Below the pieces are notes generated by a model that saw nothing but the letters and a program-made list of their open reading frames with translations, searched no databases and had not been told where the DNA came from. Of a stretch of DNA of 64,000 nt, positions 14,973 to 23,096 are shown in pieces. Made by a program: the position numbers and the translations under genes. Each line of letters starts with the position of its first letter. The stretch's first letter is position 1. This DNA comes from an uncultured Clostridia bacterium (lineage in GTDB: Bacteria; Bacillota; Clostridia; Christensenellales; Borkfalkiaceae), in NCBI GenBank assembly GCA_944343275.1, contig CALVMH010000007.1, positions 1 to 64,000 on the forward strand, read 5' to 3'.

Positions 14973-16739
14973 TCAGATCCTGAAAAGATGTCCGATGCGG
15001 TTCGCGTACAGCGGCATCTCCTTGGCGCGCTGATAGGCGACGAACGCATTGAATACGCCGACGGCGCCGTCGATATGCCCCGTCGATTTCGCCTTGTGCG
15101 GCGAGAGGTTGTTGTTGACGTCCTGTCGGATTTTGAGATTGTAGAAGCAGTACGCGAACAGTTTGTTTCTTACGTCCGCAACGATCTTGCCCGATTCAAA
15201 CAGGCTTTTCGTCACCTTGATCGGCTCGGAAAGCGTCCAGCCGCCCTGTGCGACTTCGGTGAGAACGCCGAGATCGCGCGTGACGCTCCCCGTCTCCCCG
15301 TCACGGTGCACCTTCTCGTGCGAAAAGCCGTGCTCCTGCATATCCGTGAGCCACTCCTTGGAGAGCGCGCGGTCGTATCCGATTTTGAGGAAGCTGACCT
15401 TATATTCGTCGCGCAGCAGCGTAAACCATGCCGTGACGTACTCCTTCCGCACGTAGCTCCCGGGCGTGACGACGACCACTTCGCTCGTGATACGGTCTCC
15501 CGTGGCAAGGTTCGTCATGCGCCGATAGTCCTGCTTATCCCGCTCGCTGTTGCGCGCGAGGCGGTCTTCCGCGATGAAGTAGGCTTGCAGATAGATGAAC
15601 TTTTCGCCCGTCAGGATCTGCGCCGTCGCGTTACAGAGGTCCGTCGTCTCGGCGAGATCGACGCCGCCGACGGCGTATGTATCGATATACTCCGCAGGCT
15701 CGACGACGCGCATTGCGTTCCGGATGGCGATCATGCTGAAATAATCGATGGACGCCCCGATCTGCCTGTTCATGTGCTTGGCGATGAAGGTATTGAGCAG
15801 GGCGGGATCGTCCTTCATGCTTTCCAGCTGCCCGCGCAGAAAGTCCATCGTCGGGCGCCCCTCGTACATGGCGGGGTTCGCCTTGATCCAGCACGCCTCG
15901 TCGCGGTAGTCGTCCGCTTCGTCGATCCCGAACATGAGCGCGAAGATGCGGTCGCTTAGCCCGAGCCGCTTCTTTTTGAGGAATTTCTTGTTCCGTTCAT
16001 AGAGGGATTCGTACAGGCTCTCCGGCGTGATGCCCGCCGAAGAAATGACGATCATCATCGGCTGCGAGCGCGCGCCCATTCCCGACTTCGTCGCGTTATA
16101 CTGATTCTTGTTGGTGATCTCGTGCGCCTCGTTGACGACGGCGACGGACGGGTTGGCGCCGTCCTTACCCTTCGCCCGCCCCGAAAGATACTGAATGACG
16201 CCGTGCGTTTCGGGGCATTCGATCGCACGAGACGACTTACCCGTTCCTGTGAACCAGCAGTCCAGCGGCTCTTCCTTGACGTTCTCTTTGACGAGATCAA
16301 ACGTCCGCTTTGCCTGCGCCTCGTTCTCCGCGAGGATCTGACACCACGCGGACGGTTCCTTGTCGATGCCGACAAAGTATGCAATGAGCGGCACGATGAA
16401 AGTATCTTTTCCCCACTTTCGCGCAACGAACAGATCGAGCTCGCGGAACCAGCGGACGAAGCGCTGTTCTTTCTTGTCCCAGACCTTAATCCCGAGAATG
16501 CAGGCGGCAATGTACTTCTGCTCGCGGTTGAGCTCGATGGGCTGCCCCGCCCACACGCCTTCCCGATGGCGGAACATTCGAGCAAAGTCGCGGAACGCGA
16601 TCGGGTCTGCCTCTTTGTAGAAAATTTCTTTGCGGGAGATGAGTTCTTTGATCTGACGGACGTTGTTTTTGACGTGCTCGTTAAAGTCCTGCGGGCGGTT
16701 CTCAACGTAACGGATATAGTCGGTGATCCATCTGAGCAT
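14973..16739 (-). CDS. Terminase large subunit
   Basis: A 588-residue packaging motor with an N-terminal ATPase and a C-terminal RNase H-like nuclease (acidic residues in GGVDLAETTDL, IGYDRAL and GHIDGAVG). The order TerS-TerL-portal is canonical. The ATPase motifs are unusual: the Walker A-like stretch reads RKWGKD without the usual Ser/Thr, and Walker B reads VVNEAHE with Asn where Asp is expected. The gene is otherwise full length, so either this subfamily tolerates the changes or the phage is packaging-impaired. Confidence 0.9.
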   Translation of the reverse strand: MLRWITDYIRYVENRPQDFNEHVKNNVRQIKELISRKEIFYKEADPIAFRDFARMFRHREGVWAGQPIELNREQKYIAACILGIKVWDKKEQRFVRWFRELDLFVARKWGKDTFIVPLIAYFVGIDKEPSAWCQILAENEAQAKRTFDLVKENVKEEPLDCWFTGTGKSSRAIECPETHGVIQYLSGRAKGKDGANPSVAVVNEAHEITNKNQYNATKSGMGARSQPMMIVISSAGITPESLYESLYERNKKFLKKKRLGLSDRIFALMFGIDEADDYRDEACWIKANPAMYEGRPTMDFLRGQLESMKDDPALLNTFIAKHMNRQIGASIDYFSMIAIRNAMRVVEPAEYIDTYAVGGVDLAETTDLCNATAQILTGEKFIYLQAYFIAEDRLARNSERDKQDYRRMTNLATGDRITSEVVVVTPGSYVRKEYVTAWFTLLRDEYKVSFLKIGYDRALSKEWLTDMQEHGFSHEKVHRDGETGSVTRDLGVLTEVAQGGWTLSEPIKVTKSLFESGKIVADVRNKLFAYCFYNLKIRQDVNNNLSPHKAKSTGHIDGAVGVFNAFVAYQRAKEMPLYANRIGHLFRI

Positions 16740-16751
16740 AGCCGCCGCCCG

Positions 16752-17264
16752 TCACTCGTCCTTCCGCTGCATCATTTTTCGGAACGGATCGTCCTTGCGC
16801 TTGGCGTTTGCCGCTTTCAGCCCCGCCCGCGCCCGCGCCTGCGGCGAGAGCCCGAGCTGATCGGCAAGGCGGATGCAGAGCGCGGCGTTGTCGTTCCGCT
16901 TCTTGATGTTCGGATTTGCTTTGAGCACGTACTTGGGATTGCCCTCCTTGTCCTCGCCGCACTCGTACACGAGATAGGCGCGGGGGTCTTCTTTGAGCGC
17001 GGCGTCCGCCTCATCGGTCGCCACCTTGGCGCGGCAATAGAGGACCATCATGTCAACGTCGGCGTCGGACACGCGGCAGTTGATCGTCTCACGGAATACC
17101 TGCACGAGGAATTTCCACACCTTCTTTTCCGCCGCCGTCAGAGACTTCGGCATTTTGAACTCCTGCCGCTGATAGATCGGCGTCTCCTCGTTGCGCTCCC
17201 TGAGTTCCTCGTTGCTCCGATGCAGTTTCTTGTCCGGCGCAATGCTCGGCAGCCGCCCCGCCAT
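16752..17264 (-). CDS. Terminase small subunit (P27 family)
   Basis: A 170-residue protein with the P27 pattern PKSLTAAEKKVWKFLVQ followed by the helical NCRVSDADVDMMVLYCRA. Its C-terminus (SPQARARAGLKAANAKRKDDP) is standard for P27 terminases. It recognises the packaging site and loads the large subunit. The start at 17264 has GGAGG and GGAGA upstream. It overlaps the 3' end of the HNH gene by 176 nt, an unusually long overlap. Confidence 0.85.
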   Translation of the reverse strand: MAGRLPSIAPDKKLHRSNEELRERNEETPIYQRQEFKMPKSLTAAEKKVWKFLVQVFRETINCRVSDADVDMMVLYCRAKVATDEADAALKEDPRAYLVYECGEDKEGNPKYVLKANPNIKKRNDNAALCIRLADQLGLSPQARARAGLKAANAKRKDDPFRKMMQRKDE

Positions 17265-17559
17265 TCTCCAACACCTCCCAGAATTTGCTGAACTTTTGCA
17301 GCGGGCTCTCCCGCTCGTGCTCTTCGTTGTGGCAGGCGGAACACAGAAGTTCCAGATTATCGGGATCGAGCCGCCTGCTCCAATCCGCCTCTATCGGCAC
17401 AATGTGGTGGACCTCTTCCCCCATGCGAACGATCCCTTTCGCCCGACAGCGCTCGCACAGCCCCGTCTCCCGCGCGAATTTGATCTTACGCAGCCGCCGC
17501 CACGCGCGGGACTGATAAAACGCGTCGTATTTCGCATGATAGGTCCGCCGATCGTCCAT
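17089..17559 (-). CDS. HNH endonuclease associated with DNA packaging
   Basis: An HNH nuclease of about 156 residues: two CxxC zinc pairs (LCERCRAKG and LCSACHNEEHE) frame the EEVHHIVPIEADWSRR and DNLELL core. Such HNH proteins are encoded next to terminases in cos-type HK97-like phages and stimulate site-specific cleavage during packaging. The ribosome binding site is weak and the start could be 10 codons upstream at 17589. The last 55 residues lie in the region overlapping TerS and look non-conserved. Confidence 0.8.
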   Translation of the reverse strand: MDDRRTYHAKYDAFYQSRAWRRLRKIKFARETGLCERCRAKGIVRMGEEVHHIVPIEADWSRRLDPDNLELLCSACHNEEHERESPLQKFSKFWEVLENGGAAAEHCAGQETASEQRGTQGAQRGDADLSAAGVQNAEVSDGGGKEGVEIPRAGIP

Positions 17560-17738
17560 ATTTTTGCAAGGAATTCCCCAAAAACGCAAAATGTTTCAAA
17601 AAGCGGAAAAGTTTGTAAAGCCCCTTTGACGCGCTTGTGCGCGCGCCCGCGTTTTCGCGCGACCCCCCGGGGGGATATGAAACGCATGCAGGTTTTTCGC
17701 CGATTCCCGCGATTTGCCTGCATTATAGCACGTTTCAA

Positions 17739-17849
17739 TCTCATAAAATCTCATGACTTTCTCATAAAATCTCATGACTTTCTCATAAAATCTCATGACT
17801 TTCTCATAAAATCTCATGACTTTCTCATAAAATCTCATGAAAATCTCAT
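17739..17849. repeat. 21-bp tandem repeats with helically phased ATGAG/CTCAT boxes
   Basis: Four perfect 21-bp units (17739-17822) and a partial fifth (to 17839) lie just upstream of the HNH and TerS genes. Each unit contains two CTCAT words (ATGAG on the coding strand). Eleven boxes occur at 17740, 17750, 17761, 17771, 17782, 17792, 17803, 17813, 17824, 17834 and 17845. The alternating 10- and 11-bp steps place one box per DNA helical turn on one face. This suggests a cooperative protein-binding array, plausibly the terminase recognition (cos/pac) site or an operator. Confidence 0.85.
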
Positions 17850-18229
17850 TTTTTCTCAAGTCTGTCCTTTTTTCCGATCAGCTCCATGACCTGCAAACGG
17901 CTCACAAGGTAGTCGATCGCCATCGATTCGACGTTGTCGCAATGCCCGACGCTGTACCCGAGCTTGCCCGCGACGTCTTTCATGTTCATGCCTTGAAGAT
18001 AGCGCAGTGACAGGACGCGATGCATCGTGCTTCCCTGCGACAGATAGCCCAAAATGAGATTGACATTGCGGCAGTGCGTCTCAAATTCCCGCTTTGCTTG
18101 AAGCAGCATATCCTTGACGGCGTCGAGCACCTCGCCCTTATCGATCTGGCGTGCGATCTCCGCCGCTTGGTCCTGACAGATACGATACGCCTTCAGATAT
18201 CCGCGCAGCTCTTTCTTGACGTCATTCAT
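17846..18229 (-). CDS. ArpU / sigma-region-4-like late regulator
   Basis: A 127-residue protein. The C-terminal half (STMHRVLSLRYLQGMNMKDVAGKLGYSVGHCDN) has the helix-turn-helix of sigma-70 region 4 and ArpU-type phage regulators. It is the last gene before the packaging/structural block, where Firmicutes prophages encode the activator of late transcription. The ATG at 18229 overlaps the previous gene's TGA (ATGA) with GGAGG 10 nt upstream. Its stop lies at the edge of the 21-bp repeat array. Confidence 0.7.
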   Translation of the reverse strand: MNDVKKELRGYLKAYRICQDQAAEIARQIDKGEVLDAVKDMLLQAKREFETHCRNVNLILGYLSQGSTMHRVLSLRYLQGMNMKDVAGKLGYSVGHCDNVESMAIDYLVSRLQVMELIGKKDRLEKK

Positions 18230-18408
18230 CGCCCGTCTTCCTCCGTTGCAGTTGACTGCAAATCTCTCCCGTCGATCACATAGAATACCTTTCCGCATCC
18301 CTCGCACTCTGTTTTGAAAAACAGCGAGATCATAGAAAGCCGTTCTCCGCAGTACGGGCAAAACCGTATGTCGCGGTCAATGTGCCCCTTCACTATACCT
18401 GTTTCCAT
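18226..18408 (-). CDS. Small zinc-ribbon protein
   Basis: A 60-residue protein with two CxxCG knuckles (FCPYCGERL and CEGCGKVF) separated by about 17 residues, a complete zinc ribbon. A consensus GGAGGG site precedes the start. Translation is coupled by ATGA overlap to the late-regulator gene, so the two may work together. The role is unknown. Confidence 0.7.
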   Translation of the reverse strand: METGIVKGHIDRDIRFCPYCGERLSMISLFFKTECEGCGKVFYVIDGRDLQSTATEEDGR

Positions 18409-18474
18409 TTGTCCCTCCTTTTTCGTGCGGGTTTCCCGCCGATATCCCCGAAGTCTGGATTTATCCCAACTTCC

Positions 18475-19353
18475 TTATCCTGCTCTCTGCCTGATACCAC
18501 TTTCCCGCTCTTCCCGCAGGACAAAGCGCGCATAGAGATACACGCCCGCGACGTCGTCGGAGAATTTCACTTCCTGAAATGTCATCCGATATGCAGGGTT
18601 GCATCTTTGGAAAAATGCTTCCGCCTCTGCATAGTCCATCCCCATACGCTGCGCGCGGCGGCGCGAGACAGCCGTATCCGACACAGTGACTTTCGGCTGT
18701 TTCAGATTGCGGGACGCCGACCACATCCGCGCATGTTTGACAAGGAACTCCTTGCCCTTTGTGATGTACCGTCCGAGCCCTTCCAATCCCGCCTCATCCG
18801 GCTGCAATCTTCTGGTGTGCGTCCGCGCACCACCCGTCCACATTTTCTCGGCAAGATCGCGGTCGGGAAAATTCATCACGCAATGATGATGCACGCGGAT
18901 CTTCTTCCCGTCATCAAGGTACTCCGTGACGAATATGTATTTGAGTTCCCCCCAGCCTTCCCGCCCCATGCGATAAGCGAGCCGGCGGAGATAGTTGCGA
19001 AAGAACTTGTGCGCCGCCTTTTCATCGGTCGGGAGCTTGTCCGCACCGTATGTAAACGTTGACCATATGTCCCCCTCCGCGAAATTGGCATTGAGCAGGC
19101 GAATGAGCCGCTTTTGCGCATTCCGCCTGTTGAGCCGCCTCTGCTTGTCGCGGGATTCTCTCGTTTTCTTTCCCCTTGTAAAGTCCACCCTCTGGGTGAA
19201 GACGGGATAGACCTCGCATTCGCGGATGTTCCCTGACGTGATCGTCTTCATGCGGTATCCGCATACGCCTCTGTTGTCAACCTGCCGCTCATCCGCCTGC
19301 GGCAGATCGAATAACGCCTCATAATCCTCACATGGATACACTTTGCTCTTCAT
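18475..19353 (-). CDS. HUH-type rolling-circle replication initiator
   Basis: A 292-residue protein with Rep-type motifs in order: STFTYG (about 98-103, motif I-like), RVHHHCVMNF (155-157, the HUH metal site) and YITKG (196-200, catalytic Tyr plus Lys). The N-terminal region is basic (KTRESRDKQRRLNRRNAQKR). HUH Reps nick one strand and start rolling-circle replication. No helicase loader, primase or polymerase is encoded in this phage, so Rep probably drives its replication. A putative antisense RNA lies across its 190-nt leader (19473-19542). Confidence 0.75.
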   Translation of the reverse strand: MKSKVYPCEDYEALFDLPQADERQVDNRGVCGYRMKTITSGNIRECEVYPVFTQRVDFTRGKKTRESRDKQRRLNRRNAQKRLIRLLNANFAEGDIWSTFTYGADKLPTDEKAAHKFFRNYLRRLAYRMGREGWGELKYIFVTEYLDDGKKIRVHHHCVMNFPDRDLAEKMWTGGARTHTRRLQPDEAGLEGLGRYITKGKEFLVKHARMWSASRNLKQPKVTVSDTAVSRRRAQRMGMDYAEAEAFFQRCNPAYRMTFQEVKFSDDVAGVYLYARFVLREERESGIRQRAG

Positions 19354-19437
19354 CGTGGCAGCTCCTTTTCCGCCGCCCGTTTCGTCCTACAAATAATACC
19401 TATTACAAGGCCGAGAAAGGCACTTCGTGCATATTTC

Positions 19438-19466
19438 TTGACATTTCATATAATAAGGTATATAAT
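19438..19466 (+). promoter_or_regulatory. Consensus promoter for an antisense RNA
   Basis: TTGACA at 19438-19443, a 17-nt spacer and TATAAT at 19461-19466 make a perfect sigma-A promoter. It points rightward, against the surrounding leftward genes, and there is no plus-strand ORF downstream. Confidence 0.75.
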
Positions 19467-19472
19467 ATAGGT

Positions 19473-19542
19473 AGTTGAAAGATTGTCTTTGGCGGCAGTC
19501 TTATGATTACGGGAATCCCTTTGCCGAGGGATTCCCTTTTTC
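19473..19542 (+). ncRNA. Putative antisense regulatory RNA (ctRNA-like) opposite the rep leader
   Basis: A transcript of about 70 nt is predicted from the promoter at 19438-19466. It ends at an intrinsic terminator: GGGAATCCC at 19511-19519 pairs with GGGATTCCC at 19528-19536, followed by TTTTT. It is antisense to the noncoding gap between the 19544-19981 gene and rep on the leftward transcript. The layout matches counter-transcribed RNAs that control Rep synthesis in rolling-circle plasmids. The start point is estimated from the -10 position. Confidence 0.6.
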
Positions 19543-19543
19543 G

Positions 19544-19981
19544 TTACAGAACGCGGACGGAGTCCGTCTCCGTGTAATTCTTTTTGAAGAACAGCTTTCC
19601 GTCGTTGTCGAGCTTTACGGAAACTTTGATGCTTCCCAGCTTCACGGAAACGCTGTCGACGTGTCCCCTCACGACTTCCATCCCGACGGAAAAGAGCATC
19701 TTGCGGCTGTCCTCGTGCAGGAAATGCCGTTTGCTCTCACAAAACCGCCCCAGCGCATCGATCCCGTCACGCAGCGCCTGTTCCGCACGGCGGCGCTCCT
19801 CCTTCATGCGTTCCCTTTCCCGATAGCCCTCCGCACCTTTACACTTGCAGTGCATGGCGGCATAATCCTCCGCGTCCTTTTTGTCGATGATCTCCCGATC
19901 TGCAATGATCGCCTGCCCGCAGAACGGACAACGCGGCATGACGAGCTCTTCCCGAGCTTCCACCTTCTTACTCTTGTTCAT
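19544..19981 (-). CDS. Hypothetical zinc-finger phage protein
   Basis: A 145-residue protein. The N-terminus has a zinc-binding pattern (RCPFCGQAI ... HCKCKG), followed by a charged helix (about 50-75) and a C-terminal beta-rich domain with alternating Val/Lys strands (VSVKLGSIKVSVKLDNDGKL). It lies in the replication module upstream of rep and overlaps the DUF3310 gene by 14 nt. I do not recognise the family. Confidence 0.55.
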   Translation of the reverse strand: MNKSKKVEAREELVMPRCPFCGQAIIADREIIDKKDAEDYAAMHCKCKGAEGYRERERMKEERRRAEQALRDGIDALGRFCESKRHFLHEDSRKMLFSVGMEVVRGHVDSVSVKLGSIKVSVKLDNDGKLFFKKNYTETDSVRVL

Positions 19982-20264
19982 ACCTTTTTCTCCTTTCCAG
20001 CCGATCGATTTCCCGATCGAGATACCACCTCGCTTTTTTCAGGTCCTCGATTTCCTTTGTCGGATCCTTCTTTCCCGCTCGCGCGATGTACTTGACCGCG
20101 TTCCCACGATGAAAGTTCAGTCTTTTGTCCTCGATGAAATCGATGACTTCGATTTTCCCGTCCGTGTAATGAGCGGGGTGCGACACTGGATCGTTCTCCT
20201 CCCGATGCTCCCGCTCCCCTTCCGCCCTCTGTGCCATGAACGGAAATTCCGGTATGTGATTCAT
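19968..20264 (-). CDS. DUF3310 protein
   Basis: A 98-residue protein with the DUF3310 signature: PVSHPAHYTDGKIEVIDFIE, then LNFHRGNAVKYIARAGKKD and EIEDLKKARWYLDREI. The family is widespread in phages, sometimes fused to nucleotide-related enzymes, and of unclear function. The length equals the core domain. It sits in the early module and overlaps its upstream neighbour by 4 nt (ATGA). Confidence 0.85.
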   Translation of the reverse strand: MNHIPEFPFMAQRAEGEREHREENDPVSHPAHYTDGKIEVIDFIEDKRLNFHRGNAVKYIARAGKKDPTKEIEDLKKARWYLDREIDRLERRKRYEQE

Positions 20265-20599
20265 GCTTTTCCTCCTTTCAGCGCTTCGAGGCGGGCTTTG
20301 GCGGCTTCTTCCGTCCCGTAAAGTTCTTCATGTGCATACATTGTACAAATCCGTACAGTGAATCCAATCTCTGTTTTTCGTATGCTTGGCGAAATTTCTT
20401 CCTTTATGGCACCCAACGCCTCCTTCGCTTTTTTGATCCTCTCGCAGAGGTCGGCGTTTTCGGTTTCAAGTGCTTTGACCTCTTCCCATACCTGATCTTT
20501 CCATTTCGTTGCGTACTCCTCGGCATTCTCGCATACCGTGGTCGGAGCGAAACCCATTTCGTCAAACTCTATCAGCAGATCAAGCAAACGATTCTTCAT
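20261..20599 (-). CDS. Hypothetical coiled-coil phage protein
   Basis: A 112-residue helical protein with a coiled-coil stretch at about 35-70 (EEVKALETENADLCERIKKA). It is translationally coupled to the DUF3310 gene by ATGA overlap and overlaps the upstream small gene by 20 nt. There are no motifs that identify a function. Confidence 0.55.
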   Translation of the reverse strand: MKNRLLDLLIEFDEMGFAPTTVCENAEEYATKWKDQVWEEVKALETENADLCERIKKAKEALGAIKEEISPSIRKTEIGFTVRICTMYAHEELYGTEEAAKARLEALKGGKA

Positions 20600-20795
20600 C
20601 TTTCTCCTCCGCGTTCAATTTATCCGCAAGCGCCTGCGCAGAAGCCTTATCCGCAAACACCTCGCCGCAATATTCCCGATTCCCGCTGTGATCGACGGCG
20701 AACACATCGATCAGGCGATAGACCTGATAATGATATGCACCGTTGAAATAATTGCACGAAACCATCCATTTGCTCATCGTGCTCATCGTGCTCAT
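20580..20795 (-). CDS. Small hypothetical phage protein
   Basis: A 71-residue protein opening with three near-identical 9-nt units that encode MST MST MSK. That gives three in-frame ATG codons, and the first follows AGGAGGG. The body (WMVSCNYFNGAYHYQVYRL, FADKASAQALADKLN) resembles small phage proteins with an N-terminal beta hairpin and a C-terminal helix. Function is unknown. Confidence 0.6.
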   Translation of the reverse strand: MSTMSTMSKWMVSCNYFNGAYHYQVYRLIDVFAVDHSGNREYCGEVFADKASAQALADKLNAEEKDEESFA

Positions 20796-20804
20796 AGTTC
20801 CCTC

Positions 20805-22748
20805 CTATGCGGCATGTTCCGCCGCCCCTTTTACGATTTCTTCGCGCGGAACTTCCCGCACAACGCGGAAGCGCCGCGTGCGCACCTGGTCCTTTGCGTC
20901 CGGCACGATGACATCGTGTATATCCGTCTCCACTTCGAGGATCGCGGCGTCCTTCCACCCCTTGCCGTAATTCATGGCAAATTCAAGCGATGCAACGTGC
21001 AGCCCCTTGACCGCGACACGGTCGGGCTCTCCGTCCGTTTCCGCTTCGATCCATTCTCCGACATGGTACTCCGTTTTTCCATCCCATCCGGACAAGTACC
21101 GCCCGTCCCGCTTGTGGACCGCCTTGTAGTAGCGTACAACGATCGTATCGCCGTCGTACCCGTTCAGCGAGCGGCGGTTGAACCAGCGCGTGTACTTCCT
21201 GCAGAACGCGTTCACCTCGTCCGTGGCGGAAGCGTTGTGTTCTCCGCGCACCTGCACGATATGGCAGCGGCGCATGTCCTTTTTGATCTCCACCGTGTAG
21301 AAGCTCTTTTCGGGCTCTTCTACTCGGCGAAGGAACAGAATGACGCTCTCTCCCGTTGCCACGCGCTCGACGTAACGCCCGACGCAGTGATTCTGCCGTA
21401 TGCCCTCCTCGACGATCTCCCGCGCCGAACGCGGCATGATGACGCACAGCTTCCCGTCCGACCATTCCGTAAGCGCATGGAGCGAATCGTACACAGCGGC
21501 GACAAGCCCTTCATACGCCTGCTTTTCCTGCACTTTCCGCTCGGTCGTCGCCCAATCGTGTGCTTTTTTGAGCGAGTGCGGCATCTTTACCGCCGTATCG
21601 TTGACATTGGCGCCGAGCAGACTGCACTCCGAAATGTAATCGGTATAATCTGCTATGAAGTTTTTCGTTTCGCGGTAGTCCTCGTGCTGCGTGAGAAAAT
21701 AGCGAAACATCCGCTCGCGCGAGATAAAGTCATACCGAAAGTCCGTTCCAGACCGCTCGTTCAGCCTCACAACAAATTCCAGCGCCGTTGCCCGCTCTTC
21801 CTCACCGATATTCCACGTCTTGATCTCTTTGCGGGCGACGATCTGCTCCACCGTCATATGCGCACACTCCGCCGCCTCCGCACGGCTGCCGATGCCGAGG
21901 TCTTTGAGCGATCTGACCGCCTGCATCATGCGGCGGGCGTCGTCGCCGTAGTACTCCGTGATCTCTGCCGCCGCCCGATACAACCCCACTTTATAGAGCA
22001 GTTCTAACTTGGGCTCCCGATCGTAATGTTTGAAATAGAAAAGCGGATTGACGAGATTGTTTTCGGCGGCAATGTCGAGCGCGGAATACTCGTATTTCGT
22101 TCCGCGCAACACAGCGCGCAGATTACACGGATAGGTATGAATAGGGCGGTCTTGCAGCCGCCACGCGCGCCATCCCTGCCCGTGCACTCTCCCAGGACCG
22201 TACTTCCATTCGCCTGCATTTCTCCCATAACACTTGGGATGGAACCAAAACCACTGCGCCCCGATACGATAGTCGCGCTGCTCCTCGCCGAAATAATACT
22301 GCGTCGCGACAGAATCACCCGTAAACCAAACGGCTTTCGCCGTATCGAACAGCCGCTGCACAATGGCGTCCCCGTCCCGTTCCAGATATGAACAGGCGCA
22401 ATAATCGGCTGTGCCGTTCGGATTGCGCACGCCGTCTTTCAGCGTGACGACCGCCCCGCACGCAGGGCATTCTATCTTCCGCGCGCTCATGGCGCGGTTC
22501 AGGTGCACCCGTCCGCCGCAGCATTCGCAGAACGCCTCGTAACTGCCGCGTTTGATCTTTACGAAAAACATATACCGCGGCAGCTGTTTTTTTGCCCATT
22601 CCGTGACATACGGCGGAAGGTCGTCCGACATCGACTTAATGCAGTCGAACGCCCTCTTTTTTGCCGCTGAATATTGCAGCGCTTCTTCCCGCGCCTCACG
22701 GATCGCCTCCCGCTTCTGTACGTCCGTATATTCCCCGTACATACACAT
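20805..22748 (-). CDS. PcfJ-like protein
   Basis: A 647-residue protein, the largest early gene. A zinc-ribbon pair (FCECCGGRV and ECPACGAVV) lies at about 73-97. The PcfJ-type core follows, with QNHCVGRYVERVATGESVIL and FYTVEIKKD at about 470-520. The C-terminal part (KGLHVASLEFAMNYG) resembles a domain of unknown function seen at the ends of phage proteins. PcfJ proteins occur on conjugative elements and phages of Firmicutes; the biochemical role is not settled. Confidence 0.75.
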   Translation of the reverse strand: MCMYGEYTDVQKREAIREAREEALQYSAAKKRAFDCIKSMSDDLPPYVTEWAKKQLPRYMFFVKIKRGSYEAFCECCGGRVHLNRAMSARKIECPACGAVVTLKDGVRNPNGTADYCACSYLERDGDAIVQRLFDTAKAVWFTGDSVATQYYFGEEQRDYRIGAQWFWFHPKCYGRNAGEWKYGPGRVHGQGWRAWRLQDRPIHTYPCNLRAVLRGTKYEYSALDIAAENNLVNPLFYFKHYDREPKLELLYKVGLYRAAAEITEYYGDDARRMMQAVRSLKDLGIGSRAEAAECAHMTVEQIVARKEIKTWNIGEEERATALEFVVRLNERSGTDFRYDFISRERMFRYFLTQHEDYRETKNFIADYTDYISECSLLGANVNDTAVKMPHSLKKAHDWATTERKVQEKQAYEGLVAAVYDSLHALTEWSDGKLCVIMPRSAREIVEEGIRQNHCVGRYVERVATGESVILFLRRVEEPEKSFYTVEIKKDMRRCHIVQVRGEHNASATDEVNAFCRKYTRWFNRRSLNGYDGDTIVVRYYKAVHKRDGRYLSGWDGKTEYHVGEWIEAETDGEPDRVAVKGLHVASLEFAMNYGKGWKDAAILEVETDIHDVIVPDAKDQVRTRRFRVVREVPREEIVKGAAEHAA

Positions 22749-22757
22749 ACCGCCGCC

Positions 22758-23096
22758 TCACAGAAGATCTTCCAGACGGAAGGTCGCGGGACGCTGCCCG
22801 ACATTTCGGAACAGATGCGCAAGGCGGTCGAGCGGGCGTTTGTACTGCGCGCCCAGCTTGGCGGCGATCAGCTCCGCCGCCCGGAAGGGCGAAACGACGC
22901 GCGCTTTGCGCCCCTCGTCCTCGATGAGCTTGTACAGCTCGGAAAGCCCGACCGCCTGATCGGCTTCAAAATCGGCGTTCTCCTGCGAAAGCGCCTCGAC
23001 CGCGCACTCCAAAACCGCTTCGTGCAGTTCTTTCGTCGGCTCTTTCTCAGTCTGATTGTCCTCAAAAAGCATCTTCAAATATTCGTCGCGTTTCAT
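22758..23096 (-). CDS. Hypothetical phage protein
   Basis: A 112-residue acidic helical protein (MKRDEYLKMLFEDNQTEKEP, LSELYKLIEDEGRKARVVSP). The ATG at 23096 overlaps the TGA of the DUF3102 gene (ATGA) and has GAGGGG upstream, which argues against the longer in-frame start at 23138. It is probably co-translated with DUF3102. No domain is recognised. Confidence 0.6.
   Translation of the reverse strand: MKRDEYLKMLFEDNQTEKEPTKELHEAVLECAVEALSQENADFEADQAVGLSELYKLIEDEGRKARVVSPFRAAELIAAKLGAQYKRPLDRLAHLFRNVGQRPATFRLEDLL

Noticed and set aside
17739..17849. Possible CRISPR array
   Set aside because: Repeats are directly adjacent with no unique spacers and no cas genes nearby.
17596..17859. ORF with repeated MRFYEKV units
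   Set aside because: The repeats are explained by the 21-bp DNA array; the start is a TTG with a weak site and the rest of the frame is Arg-rich noise.
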